From contig CAWINX010000003.1 of the NCBI GenBank assembly GCA_963837585.1, positions 930,001 to 994,000 of the forward strand: a DNA stretch of 64,000 nucleotides, given 5' to 3'. Positions 1-7,744 of this stretch are shown here, piece by piece. The notes under the pieces are model-generated. The model did not search any database and was not told where the DNA came from. It saw nothing but the letters and a program-made list of their open reading frames with translations. The translations under genes were made by a program, and so were the position numbers. This DNA comes from CAWINX01 sp963837585 (lineage in GTDB: Bacteria; Actinomycetota; Thermoleophilia; Solirubrobacterales; 70-9). Numbering within the stretch: position 1 is the stretch's first letter; each line of letters begins with the position of its first letter.

Positions 1-661
1 CGTAGCGGTGGTGGCCGTCGGCGATCAGCAGCTCGGCGCGGGACAGCCGCTCGTGCACGGCGGCGTGGACGGCGGGGTCGGCGACCCGCCAGACGCGGGT
101 GAGGGTGCCGTCCTCGTCGGTCACCTCGCCCCAGGGCTCGCCGGTCGCGGCCGGGGCGACCAGCGGCCAGGCGTCCTCGGTGGTCAGCGAGAAGATCGGC
201 GAGAGGTTGAGCCGGGTGGCGCGGGTCAGGTCGAGCCGGTCCTTCTTGGGGCCCGGCAGGGTGCGCTCGTGGGGGCGGATCTTGCCGGCGCCGTAGTCCT
301 CGACCCCGACCCGGGCGAGAATCGCGTGGCGGGTGTGAGTGGAGCCGTCGGGCGCCGTGTAGTCCTGGGTCAGCGCGAAGAGGACCGGCTCGTCCTCGGT
401 GACCAGGGCGCCGTCGGCGCGCCAGGCGGCGACCGTCTCGGCGGCGCGCGCGTAGAGGGCGGCGTCGTCGGGAGAGTCCTTGCCCAGCTCCTCGTGGGGC
501 TTCGGCAGGTCGACTTCGACGACGTTGTGCGCCGAGCGCTCCAACAGCTCGGCCCGCATCGCCACGTCGATCACGTCGTAGGGGGGAGAGACCACGTCGC
601 CGAGCCGCCCGACCCGGTCGAGGTCGTAGCGCAGGGCATTGAAGGGACGGACGTCGGCCAC
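1..661 (-). CDS. DUF1015 family protein (5' part, runs off left edge)
   Basis: The reverse strand stays open from a GTG at 661 to the window edge, giving about 220 residues. The N-terminus reads ADVRPFNALRYD, followed by GDVVSPPYDVID, RSAHNVVEVDLPK, KIRPHERT and, at the edge, ADGHHRY. These blocks in this order are characteristic of the DUF1015 family, whose full length is about 400 residues, so roughly half is present. The function of the family is unknown; HERT and DGHHRYxT are its most conserved blocks. GTG was chosen because it sits directly before the conserved ADVRPF start and no ATG lies upstream in frame. Confidence 0.85.
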   Translation of the reverse strand, partial: MADVRPFNALRYDLDRVGRLGDVVSPPYDVIDVAMRAELLERSAHNVVEVDLPKPHEELGKDSPDDAALYARAAETVAAWRADGALVTEDEPVLFALTQDYTAPDGSTHTRHAILARVGVEDYGAGKIRPHERTLPGPKKDRLDLTRATRLNLSPIFSLTTEDAWPLVAPAATGEPWGEVTDEDGTLTRVWRVADPAVHAAVHERLSRAELLIADGHHRY

Positions 662-700
662 GGCGGCGAAACCTAGCGGTTCTCCCGTCCGGCTCAGATG

Positions 701-714
701 CGAACATATGTTCG
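701..714. promoter_or_regulatory. LexA-type SOS box
   Basis: The perfect 14-bp palindrome CGAACATATGTTCG matches the Gram-positive/actinobacterial SOS consensus CGAAC-N4-GTTCG. It lies 9 bp before the ATG at 723, where LexA would cover the start region. It also lies about 40 bp upstream of the divergent DUF1015 start. LexA binding is inferred from the motif alone. Confidence 0.7.
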
Positions 715-722
715 ATCAATAG

Positions 723-1153
723 ATGGCATATCCGGCCTACGTGAAAGAGAAAGCGAGAGAGCTTCGACTCGAGAAGAAGCTGACGATCGACGAGCTGGCC
801 GAGCGCCTCCGGGATACAAGAGAAATCGCAACACCGTGGCTTTGGGAAATTCGGATCCGGCCATAGTCAAACTGGCGGCCCGCTGGATGGGTGTCCTGAG
901 CAGGAAGTCTGTCGGCTTCCAACTTCAATTCCACGCCGACCAATGTCCTGATCGGCTCCGCGCTTTTTGGGGCGAGGAGCTGGAAGTTGAGCCGGATTCA
1001 ATCGCCCTCCAGCGGAAGTCGAATAGCAATCAGCTCGCCGGTCGCACCTGGAGATCCCGATACGGCGTCATTACGGCTCGGACAAATGACACGCTTTTTC
1101 GGGCACGCCTGGAGGCTTGGATGGACTGCTGCGAGCCAGCTGGTCGTAGACTG
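723..1153 (+). pseudogene. HTH-family protein, broken by an internal deletion and frame change
   Basis: ATG at 723 opens a frame reading MAYPAYVKEKARELRLEKK and then TIDELAERL, an N-terminal helix-turn-helix. From about 812 the meaningful frame changes and reads GYKRNRNTVALGNSDPAIVK, then HADQ, QRKSNSNQLAGRTWRSRYGV and ARLEAWMD. I recognise both halves as belonging to one actinobacterial family of about 200 residues. The joint lacks the recognition helix and the following roughly 60 residues, and the two parts are out of register. A single base error cannot explain this, so the gene looks truly degraded. Its role is unknown. The SOS box just upstream suggests the ancestral gene was damage-inducible (inference). 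The C-terminal frame runs on into tRNA-Pro before stopping at 1183. Confidence 0.65.
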
Positions 1154-1160
1154 AATAGTT

Positions 1161-1234
1161 CGGGGCGTGGCGCAGCCTGGTAGCGCATTCCGTTTGGGTC
1201 GGAAAGGTCGCTGGTTCAAATCCAGCCGCCCCGA
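1161..1234 (+). tRNA. tRNA-Pro (anticodon TGG)
   Basis: A complete cloverleaf can be folded. The acceptor CGGGGCG pairs with CGCCCCG, the D arm is GCGC/GCGC, and the anticodon stem TTCCG/CGGAA encloses loop TTTGGGT. The T arm is GCTGG-TTCAAAT-CCAGC and the discriminator is A. CCA is not encoded. Its 5' end abuts the remnant of the HTH-family gene. Confidence 0.95.
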
Positions 1235-1295
1235 TTGATCGGTCGGATTCCCGGTTTCTTTGAATCTGGCATCGGTCCTGGTACAACAAACGGCT

Positions 1296-1675
1296 ATGCA
1301 GGCTTGGGACTTGAAGGCCATCGAGGCGGAGCCGCACCACCCGCAGATCCTCGCCTCGGCCGACGATGCGCGGCTGTCGTCCTGCAGCTCCCCAAGGGCG
1401 AAGAGCTGCAGGAGCACGAGGTGCACGAGCGGGCACGGATCGTCGTGGTCGAGGGCGAGGTCGACGTCACCGCCCCTTCCGGGGAGACAACGTCAGCGAG
1501 CGCCGGCCACCTCCTCGAGTTCGCCCCCGGCGAGCGCCGCACGGTCGCCGCGCGATCCGACGCCCGCCTCCTGCTGATTCTCACCCCCTGGCCGGGCGAC
1601 GGCCACCCCGGCGCGCTGACTCTCGATCAGAAGACCGAGGTGCGGCAGCGCGCCGCCCAGCGCGCTCAGGCCTGA
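1296..1675 (+). pseudogene. Small cupin-domain protein, frameshifted
   Basis: ATG at 1296 gives MQAWDLKAIEAEPHHPQIL. At about 1370 the cupin-like sequence continues in another frame (AVVLQLPKGEELQEHEVHER, then VVVEGEVDV, GHLLEFAPGERR, LLLILTPWPG) to the TGA at 1673-1675. The joined product would be about 126 residues, a normal single-cupin length, with EHEVHERA as the likely metal-ligand region. The break lies in GATGCGCGGCTGTCG and looks like one missing base. Substrate unknown. The 3' end overlaps the convergent 61-aa gene by 10 bp. Confidence 0.6.
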
Positions 1676-1851
1676 TCGGCTCCGTCTTCCTGTTCGAGCT
1701 CGTCGGCATCGAGCACGGCCCAGCCGACCCGCTCGACCAGTTGACCCGAGAAGTGGTCCGACTCGAGGTCGCTGGGGCTGATCCGCTCCCGGTACACGAC
1801 CGTGTCGGCGATGTCCTCATGGCTGTCGGCCATTACGAGAATCTGCGGCAT
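1666..1851 (-). CDS. 61-aa hypothetical protein
   Basis: A compact acidic protein starting MPQILVMADSHEDIADTVVY and ending in an Asp/Glu-rich tail. It contains RERISPSDLESDHFSGQLVE and RVGWAVLDAD, which I recall as a small conserved actinobacterial family of unknown role. ATG at 1851 is chosen because GGGAG sits about 6 nt upstream. It has no membrane segment or cysteine and is probably cytoplasmic. Confidence 0.6.
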   Translation of the reverse strand: MPQILVMADSHEDIADTVVYRERISPSDLESDHFSGQLVERVGWAVLDADELEQEDGADQA

Positions 1852-1952
1852 TGTCTGCTCCCTTCTCTGGTGGTCGTAGAGGCGAGTGTCGGGCCGCTCT
1901 CTTAGCGAGGGGTGAATATTGGGTAAAGATGGGGCGAACGGACTCGATCCGG

Positions 1953-2346
1953 CTACCAGACCACGGCTGAGCCGGGGTGAGCGTGATCCCGAATCGCTCG
2001 GTCCTTGGTCACCAGCTTCAGCCCGTGCTCGATTGCCGTTGCGTAGATCAGCCGGTCGGCGGGGTCGCCGGGGAACGACGAAGGCTAGCGAGACCGCCGT
2101 GTCGGCGATCGCGGGAGTTACGCCGATCGTGCGAATCTGATCGGCGAGGCCCTGTAGCCAGGAACGGATCGGGACGTTGACGACGATCCGCTCGTTCCTG
2201 GCCAGCCAGGCCAGCTCGTACCAGGAGATGGCTGCGACCGCGAGTTCGTCGGCTTCTTCGAGAACCTTGCGCGCCGGTGCGCTGACTCGCTTTGGCTCAG
2301 CCGACCACCAGTGGACTACATGGGTGTCAAGCAGGACGGTGGACAC
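1953..2346 (-). pseudogene. PIN-domain toxin (VapC-like), frameshifted
   Basis: GTG at 2346 gives STVLLDTHVVHWWSAEPKR, with the first PIN acidic residue in LLDTH. The body continues with ISWYELAWLA and IADTAVSLAF. Near 2085 the PIN sequence jumps frame and continues PGDPADRLIYATAIEHGLKL, then VTKD and a stop at 1953-1955. The repaired product of about 130 residues has all the usual PIN acidic positions (D in LLDTH, E in YELAW, D in GDPADR, D in TKD). It overlaps the antitoxin 3' end by 20 bp, as in a toxin-antitoxin operon. If the shift is real, the toxin is dead while its antitoxin is intact. Confidence 0.7.
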
Positions 2347-2578
2347 CTCTCAGGAGGCGTTCCAGCGCTCGCCGGTCGAGTAACAGCTCCTCCTCGTCGA
2401 CGGCGGTCATCGCCACTCCCTCGAAGGACCCCTTCAGCGAGCGGGCCCCGGACGCCGGCACCAGGCGCGCGACCAAACGGCCGTGCTTGGTGATCTCGAT
2501 CTCCTCGCCGGCGGCGGCATCGTCGAGAAGCCGGAGAATCGTCGCCTTCGCGTCGGTAGCGGTCACTTGTTTAGTCAT
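2327..2578 (-). CDS. Antitoxin of Phd/YefM (prevent-host-death) type
   Basis: An 83-residue protein, MTKQVTATDAKATILRLLDD followed by GEEIEITKHGRLVARLVP, the canonical Phd/YefM DNA-binding N-terminus. An acidic C-terminus (VDEEELLLDRRALERLLRG) would wrap the toxin. It lies first in the operon with the PIN toxin and normally both neutralises the toxin and represses the operon. The ATG at 2578 lies only 6 nt after a perfect TATAAT box, so the mRNA is probably leaderless. Confidence 0.85.
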   Translation of the reverse strand: MTKQVTATDAKATILRLLDDAAAGEEIEITKHGRLVARLVPASGARSLKGSFEGVAMTAVDEEELLLDRRALERLLRGVHRPA

Positions 2579-2584
2579 ATGGCC

Positions 2585-2590
2585 ATTATA
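2585..2590 (-). promoter_or_regulatory. -10 box of the Phd/PIN operon, leaderless start
   Basis: On the minus strand TATAAT is followed by GGCCAT and then the ATG of the antitoxin. A -10 hexamer ending 6 nt before the initiation codon is the spacing typical of leaderless transcripts in actinobacteria. No clear -35 is visible. Confidence 0.55.
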
Positions 2591-2598
2591 ACGACTGC

Positions 2599-3771
2599 TT
2601 AGTAGGGCGCGCCGACCGCCTTCGCCCAGTCCTTGTCGACGTGGAGGTTCCCCTGGGCGTCGGTATCGACGATCACCACGGTCGCCGGTTGGCGGTTGCC
2701 GTTGCTGGGGTCGATCGTCACCGAGCCGGTCCAGCCCTTCCAGCCCTTGACGCCGTTGAGGGCGGCGGTGAGCTTCTTGGCGTCGGCGCTGCCCGCCTGC
2801 TTGGTCCCGTAGGCGAGCAGGTTCAACGAGTCGTAGGTGTAGGGGCTCCAGGTGCCGGGCGCCTGGCCGAACTTGGCGCGGTAGGCGCTGACCTTGGCAG
2901 CCGCGCCGGCGAAGTCCTCGGGGGCCGGGACGCCGACAACCGGGCAGGCCCGCGCCGCCGCCACACCGGCGGTCTGGACGAAGCCGGTGTCGTAGGAGGC
3001 GTAGTCGGCGACGCAGCGGGACTTGACCTTGGCCTGGCGCATCTCCTTGGCGATCAGCCCGCCCTCGGGGAAGTAGACGGCGGCGTAGATCACGTCGGGG
3101 TTGCCCGCCGCGAGCTGATTGACCACGTCGGTGTAGCTCTTCTTGCCGGGCTGCACCTTCTTGTAGGCGGTCACGGTGACGCCGGCCTTCTCGAGCGAGC
3201 TCTTCAGCGCCTTGGAGACCGAGACCGTGTAGTTCTGGGTCGGGTCGTAGGCGATCGCCACCGTCTTGGCGCCGAGCCAGTCGGTCAACGCCTGCGAGGC
3301 GACCGGGGCGATCTGGTAGGTCATCGGCTGCAGGGTGAAGCCGAGCCCGTTGGTCGAGTTGTCCGAGGTCAGCCTGATCGGCACCAGGCCGGCCTTGATG
3401 TAGAGCGGCAGGGTCTCGATGCCGACGCCGGAGTTGTAGGGGCCGACGATCCCGTCGAGGCCGTCGGCGATCGCCGCCTTGGCCGCCTTCACTCCCGTCG
3501 CCGGGTCGGCGGCGTCGTCGATCGGGACGACCTCGACCTGCTTGCCGAGAATCCCGCCGTGGTCGTTGAGCTGCGCCGCGGCCAGTTGCGCGCCGTCCAG
3601 CATCCCTTTGCCGAGGACGGCCTGGTCGCCGGAGAGCGGCGCCTCGAGCCCGACTCGGAAGGTGTTCGCACTCGTGCTGTCGCTCGAGGAGCCGGAGCTC
3701 CCGCACCCAGCTGCGAACAGGGCAAGGGCGGCGAGGGCGATTGCGACCGCAAAGCGTGTCCGGTGTCGCAC
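2599..3771 (-). CDS. Branched-chain amino acid type ABC transporter substrate-binding lipoprotein
   Basis: 390 residues. The N-terminus (VRHRTRFAVAIALAALALF) and the AAGC lipobox followed by a Gly/Ser linker show a lipoprotein anchored outside the membrane. The mature part is a type I periplasmic-binding (Leu/Ile/Val) fold: APLSGDQAVLGKGMLDGAQL, DDAADPATGVKAAK, GIVGPYNSGVG, then a second lobe with VYFPEGGLIAKEMRQAK and YDSLNLLAYG. GTG at 3771 is chosen with AAAGGA 12 nt upstream. No permease or ATPase gene is adjacent, so the rest of the transporter is elsewhere or the protein serves as a sensor. It follows the GMC oxidoreductase on the same strand with a 35-bp gap and may share its transcript; the true ligand is unknown. 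Confidence 0.85.
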   Translation of the reverse strand: MRHRTRFAVAIALAALALFAAGCGSSGSSSDSTSANTFRVGLEAPLSGDQAVLGKGMLDGAQLAAAQLNDHGGILGKQVEVVPIDDAADPATGVKAAKAAIADGLDGIVGPYNSGVGIETLPLYIKAGLVPIRLTSDNSTNGLGFTLQPMTYQIAPVASQALTDWLGAKTVAIAYDPTQNYTVSVSKALKSSLEKAGVTVTAYKKVQPGKKSYTDVVNQLAAGNPDVIYAAVYFPEGGLIAKEMRQAKVKSRCVADYASYDTGFVQTAGVAAARACPVVGVPAPEDFAGAAAKVSAYRAKFGQAPGTWSPYTYDSLNLLAYGTKQAGSADAKKLTAALNGVKGWKGWTGSVTIDPSNGNRQPATVVIVDTDAQGNLHVDKDWAKAVGAPY

Positions 3772-3806
3772 TGGTGAGTGGTCCTTTCGGTTGGGTGGGA
3801 GGCGTT

Positions 3807-5408
3807 TCAGACGGCCTCGCCGGCGGCCTGCGCCGCCGTGGCCGGCTCGATTCCGCGGATCAGGTCGGCGGCGCGCTCGGCGACCGCGATCGTCGGCGCG
3901 TTGGTGTTGCCGCGGGGGACGGTGGGCATCACCGAGGCGTCGACAACTCGCAGCGCCTCGACCCCGCGGACGCGCAGCTCGGTGTCGACCACGGCGCCCT
4001 CGTCGCTGCCCATCCGGCAGGTGCCGACCGGGTGGTAGAGGGTGAAGGTCTGGCGGCGGATGAAGGCGCGGATGTCCTCCTCGGAGTCCGAGTCGGGCAT
4101 GTAATAGGGCCGGGTCGTGTAGGGGGCGAGGGGCGCCTGCTTGCTGACCTCGATCGCGGTGCGCAGGCCGGCGACCATCGCCTTCATGTCGGAGTCCTCG
4201 GAGTAATAGTTGTGGAGGATCAGCGGCTTCGCGGTCGGGTCGGGGGAGAGCAGGCCGACCGCGCCGCGGCTGGCCGGCTTGATCATGCAGGGCGCGACCC
4301 CGAAGCCGTGCTCGAAGACCGGCGAGAGCCCCTCGTCCACGTAGAGGGCGGGCGCCGCGTGGTACTGGATGTCCGGGGCGGGCAGGTCCTCGCCGGTGCG
4401 GATGAAGCCGCCCGCCTCGGCGATGTTGGAGGTGAGCGGGCCGCGTCCCTCGGTCGCGAACAGCGCCAGGTTCTCCTCGTTCATCGCACCGAGCAGCGAT
4501 ACCGGCTCGTCGTGGGCGAAGGCGACGCCCGCGGCCGGGTGGTCCTGGAGGTTGCTCCCCACCTCGGGGCGATCGGCGACGACCGGGAGCTGCAGCAGCC
4601 CCAGCACCTCCGCGGCGCCGACCCCGGAGAGCATCAGCAGATGTGGCGAGTTGTAGGCGCCGCCGCAGAGGAGCACCTCGCGCTCGGCGCGGAACTCGCG
4701 CGGCTCGCCGGCCCGCTCGCCGGCGACGCCGACCGCGCGCTCGCCCTCGAAGAGGACGCGGTGGACCTGCGTGTGGGTCTCGACCGTGAGGTTGGGACGG
4801 GCCAGCGCCGGGTGCAGGTAGGCGACCGAGGCGCTGCAGCGTTTGCCGTCGCGCTGGGTCACCTGGTAGCGGCCGAAGCCGTCCTGGGATTCGCCGTTGA
4901 AGTCGTCGTTGGCGGGGTGCCCGGCGGCGACCGCCGCCTCCAGAAAGGCGTCGGTGATCGGGCTCTCGTTGCGCCCGTCCGAAACCGCCAGCGGCCCGCC
5001 CGCCCCGTGCAGGGCCGACTCGCCGCGCTCGTTGTCCTCGCTGCGCTTGAAGTAGGGCAGCAGGTCGTCGAAGCCCCAGCCCTCGCAGCCGGCGTCGCGC
5101 CACTCGTCGTAGTCGAGCGGGTTGCCGCGGATGTAGACCATCGCGTTGATCGAGGAGGAGCCGCCGAGGCCCTTGCCGCGCGGCAGGAAGATGCGGCGGC
5201 GGTCGGCGAAGGGCTCCAGCACGGTCGAGTAGTCCCAGTCGTACTGGGTGCGGAAGAGCGAGCTGAAGGCGACCGGGACGTGGACGTTGTCGGCGGTGTC
5301 CGGCGGCCCCGCCTCGATCAGCAGGACCTCGACGTCGGGGTCCTCGCTGAGCCGCGCTGCCAGCACGCACCCAGCCGAACCGGCGCCGACGATTACGTAG
5401 TCATACAT
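3807..5408 (-). CDS. GMC-family FAD oxidoreductase (choline/alcohol dehydrogenase-like)
   Basis: 533 residues, full length for the family. It begins MYDYVIVGAGSAGCVLAARL, the ADP-binding Rossmann motif, followed by VLLIEAGP. The GMC signature is at LPRGKGLGGSSSINAMVYIR and the second signature at CGGAYNSPHLLMLSGVG. The active-site region near the C-terminus is TLYHPVGTCRMG, holding the catalytic His, with a second His/Asn region at PRGNTNAP. Such enzymes oxidise primary alcohols or choline using FAD in the cytoplasm; the substrate cannot be read from the sequence. AAGGGG precedes the ATG. Confidence 0.9.
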   Translation of the reverse strand: MYDYVIVGAGSAGCVLAARLSEDPDVEVLLIEAGPPDTADNVHVPVAFSSLFRTQYDWDYSTVLEPFADRRRIFLPRGKGLGGSSSINAMVYIRGNPLDYDEWRDAGCEGWGFDDLLPYFKRSEDNERGESALHGAGGPLAVSDGRNESPITDAFLEAAVAAGHPANDDFNGESQDGFGRYQVTQRDGKRCSASVAYLHPALARPNLTVETHTQVHRVLFEGERAVGVAGERAGEPREFRAEREVLLCGGAYNSPHLLMLSGVGAAEVLGLLQLPVVADRPEVGSNLQDHPAAGVAFAHDEPVSLLGAMNEENLALFATEGRGPLTSNIAEAGGFIRTGEDLPAPDIQYHAAPALYVDEGLSPVFEHGFGVAPCMIKPASRGAVGLLSPDPTAKPLILHNYYSEDSDMKAMVAGLRTAIEVSKQAPLAPYTTRPYYMPDSDSEEDIRAFIRRQTFTLYHPVGTCRMGSDEGAVVDTELRVRGVEALRVVDASVMPTVPRGNTNAPTIAVAERAADLIRGIEPATAAQAAGEAV

Positions 5409-5424
5409 CTGGTGGACCCCTTTC

Positions 5425-5646
5425 TCAGGCCGTCGCCCCGCGGCGCCGGCCCTCTTGGGCGTAGGAGCCGAGGTCGATCAGGAAGGCGAGGATGACGATG
5501 AACCACTCGAAGCCGACGACCCCGTCCGAGGAGCTCCACATCACCGCGTAGGCGAGCGTCGTCCAGGGCAGCAGGAAGAAGCCGAGGAAGGGGACGAACC
5601 AGCTCTCGAAGGCGCGGCTGAGCAGGTCGGTGAAGATCCACAGCAC
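5425..5646 (-). CDS. Small two-helix membrane protein
   Basis: Seventy-odd residues with two hydrophobic stretches (SWFVPFLGFFLLPWTTLAYA, then FEWFIVILAFLIDLGSY). I recall this as a small conserved actinobacterial membrane family. The first conventional start is the GTG at 5646. However, the reading frame upstream (IGCLVVLFAFISPRLALFV) also looks like the family N-terminus and begins at an ATC codon (5698-5700) right after a stop. The true start may therefore be a non-canonical or altered ATG. It lies 16 bp upstream of the GMC gene and is probably co-transcribed. Function unknown. Confidence 0.6.
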   Translation of the reverse strand: MLWIFTDLLSRAFESWFVPFLGFFLLPWTTLAYAVMWSSSDGVVGFEWFIVILAFLIDLGSYAQEGRRRGATA

Positions 5647-5794
5647 GAACAGCGCCAGCCGTGGCGAGATGAAGGCGAAGAGGACGACGAGGCAGCCGAT
5701 GGGCCTACGTTACATCGGCGCTAGGCTAAAAGCCAGCATGTAGAGACGAGCCCCGAGCACCGCCTGTCCGTCCCCCTCCAAAGGGCTCAGTTCC

Positions 5795-7019
5795 ATGCTT
5801 TCTGTCGCGGTTGCGTCCCGCAATCCTGTGCGCCGCCTGGCCTTGGCCAGGGCGGTCTCGTTCTTTGGCAGCACCTCCGCCTTCGTCGCCCTGGCGTCGG
5901 TCGTCTACGCGCGCACCGGCTCGGCGTCCTGGGTCGCTGCCGTGGCGCTCGCCTCCTTCGCGACGCCGGCGCTGGCCAGCCCGTGGGCGGGTGCGCTGGC
6001 CGACCGCCACGACCGCCGGGCGGTGATGGTCTGCTCCGACCTGCTGGGGGCGCTCTGCTTCGTCGCGATGGCTCTGGTCGGCGCGCCGGCCGCGCTGGTC
6101 GGGATCAAAGTCGTCGCGGCGCTCGTCGCCGCTCCGCTGGTTCCGGCCTCGAGTGCAGCCCTGCCGGGCCTGGCTCCGGAGGGTGGGCTGGCGCGGGCGA
6201 ACTCGACCCTCGCGGTGGGAGGGACGGTCGGCGCGCTCGCCGGGCCGCTGGCGGGGGGAGTGCTGGTCGCGCTGGCGAGCGGGTCGCTCGTCTTCGCCCT
6301 CAACGCGGTCACCTTCCTGGTCTCGGCGTTGCTGCTGGCGACGCTGCGCTTCGGTGGGCCTTCGGCCTCCGAGGCGACGCCTCATCCAAGTGCGACGCCT
6401 CAGCCCCGGACGCCGGGCGCAGGGTTCGCTCTGCTGCGGCGCGACCCGGCGCTGCGGCGCCTGGCGATCGGCGTCGGCCTCGTCTCGCTGGGGATCGGGA
6501 CGACGCTGCCGGCGGAGCTGCCCCTGGTCGACGCGCTCGGCGGTGGGGCGACGGGATACGGGGCCTTGGTCTCCGCCTGGGGGCTGGGTGGGCTGCTCGG
6601 CGCGCGGGTCGCCGGCGGTCTACTGGGCCGGTGGAAGGAGAGGGAGGCTCTCTTCGTTGCCTTTGCCGGCGTCGCGGTCGCCTTCCTGGTTGGCGGCCTG
6701 GCGCCGTTCCTCGCCGTCCTCCTGGCGGCGCTTGCCTGCGGCGGCGCGGCGGAGGGGATCGGCGAGGTGACCAGGCAGCTGATGCTCCAGCGCCATGCGC
6801 CCGACGAGGTCCGCGCCCGGGTCAGTCGCCGCCGCCGAGGCGGTAGCGCAGGGCGCCCTCGCCGTCTCCCTCCTCTACGCCGGCTTCGTCGTCGACGCCC
6901 TCGGACCGCGCTGGGCCTTCGCGATCGCCGCCGCGACCTGCGCCTGCGGCGCTCTCGGTGTAACGCGTTGGTCCTCTCTCAGGGGGCAAACGCGTTACAC
7001 CGCGGGCCGTGAGCGTTAA
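5795..7019 (+). pseudogene. MFS transporter (12-TM drug-exporter type), frameshifted near the C-terminus
   Basis: ATG at 5795 opens an MFS protein with AVSFFGSTSAFVALASVVYA (TM1), WAGALADRHDRRAVMV (the inter-helix 2/3 loop signature), and many Ala/Leu/Gly-rich helices up to APDEVRARV. At about 6822, in a run of CCGCCG repeats, the frame changes. The last helices (AVSLLYAGFVVDALGPRWAF) lie in the next frame and end at TAA 7017-7019. The repaired length of about 408 residues is normal for a drug or metabolite exporter. Substrate unknown. The stop codon lies 12 bp before msrA, and the final codons overlap a 14-bp inverted repeat. Confidence 0.75.
6956..7002. repeat. 14-bp perfect inverted repeat upstream of msrA
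   Basis: CGGTGTAACGCGTT (6956-6969) and its exact reverse complement (6989-7002) are separated by 19 bp. Each arm also contains the palindrome AACGCGTT. It lies inside the last codons of the MFS gene and ends 30 bp before the msrA start, with no T-run. It could be a two-site operator or an RNA hairpin; which one is undecided. Confidence 0.6.
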
Positions 7020-7031
7020 CGTCAGTGGGCG

Positions 7032-7709
7032 ATGAATCGCCTTGGTGACCTGATGACGATGCTGAATCCGCAGAAGACCCGGATGCCCTCTTCCGAGGAG
7101 GCGCTGCCGGGGCGCTCGGAGCCCGCCTTCGAAATCGCCGAGCGCCACGCGATCCTCGACGCCCCGCTGAAGCCTCCCTTCCCCGAGGGAATCGAGACCG
7201 CCTACTTCGCGCTCGGCTGCTTCTGGGGGGCAGAGCGCCTCTTCTGGACGCTCGACGGCGTCTACACGACCGCGGTCGGCTACATGAACGGGACCACGCC
7301 CAACCCCACCTACGAGGAGGTCTGCAGCGGCAAGACCGGCCACGCCGAGGCGGTCCTGGTCGCCTTCGACCCGGCCAAGGTCGCCTACGCCGACCTGCTC
7401 AAGGTCTTCTTCGAGGAGCACGACCCCACCCAGGGGATGCGCCAGGGCAACGACGTCGGCACCCAGTACCGCTCCGGCATCTACTTCGCAAACGACTCCC
7501 AGAAGGCGATGGCGGAGGCCGGCCTGGCCGCCTACGACGAGGCGCTGCGCGCCGCCGGGCACGAGCCGATCACCACCGAGGTCGAGCCCGCCGGGCCCTT
7601 CTACTACGCCGAGGACTACCACCAGCAGTACCTCCACAAGGTCCCCAACGGCTACTGCGGCCTGGCCGGGACAGGCGTCTCCTGCCGCATCCCAACGCCC
7701 TCGCAATAA
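7032..7709 (+). CDS. msrA: Peptide-methionine (S)-S-oxide reductase MsrA
   Basis: 225 residues. It repairs methionine-S-sulfoxide in proteins, with electrons from thioredoxin. The active-site motif is ALGCFWGAERLFW (nucleophilic Cys about residue 63). The family blocks GYMNGTTPNPTYEEVCSGKT, GHAEAVLVAFDP, FFEEHDPTQGMRQGNDVGTQ and YYAEDYHQQYLHK are all present. A Cys in the tail (NGYCGLAGTGVSC) can act as resolving residue. The N-terminus carries about 50 residues before the catalytic domain, slightly long for the family. It may be controlled by the inverted repeat just upstream. Confidence 0.95.
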   Translation: MNRLGDLMTMLNPQKTRMPSSEEALPGRSEPAFEIAERHAILDAPLKPPFPEGIETAYFALGCFWGAERLFWTLDGVYTTAVGYMNGTTPNPTYEEVCSGKTGHAEAVLVAFDPAKVAYADLLKVFFEEHDPTQGMRQGNDVGTQYRSGIYFANDSQKAMAEAGLAAYDEALRAAGHEPITTEVEPAGPFYYAEDYHQQYLHKVPNGYCGLAGTGVSCRIPTPSQ

Positions 7710-7744
7710 CCCGCATCCCGGCGCGCGAATAGCATTCCGCGCCG

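Noticed and set aside
1161..1234. tRNA-Pro as the attachment site of an integrated element
   Set aside because: No integrase gene and no repeated 3' tRNA fragment was found within the window, so only decayed neighbouring DNA can be claimed.
2599..5370. A 923-codon minus-strand frame covering both the binding protein and the GMC gene
   Set aside because: Its first 540 codons are an Arg/Gly/Pro-rich shadow of the GMC oxidoreductase; only the part from 3771 downward is a protein (the binding lipoprotein).
3741..5495. A 584-codon plus-strand frame opposite the GMC oxidoreductase
   Set aside because: It is the mirror of the GMC coding frame; long antisense frames are common at about 70% GC.
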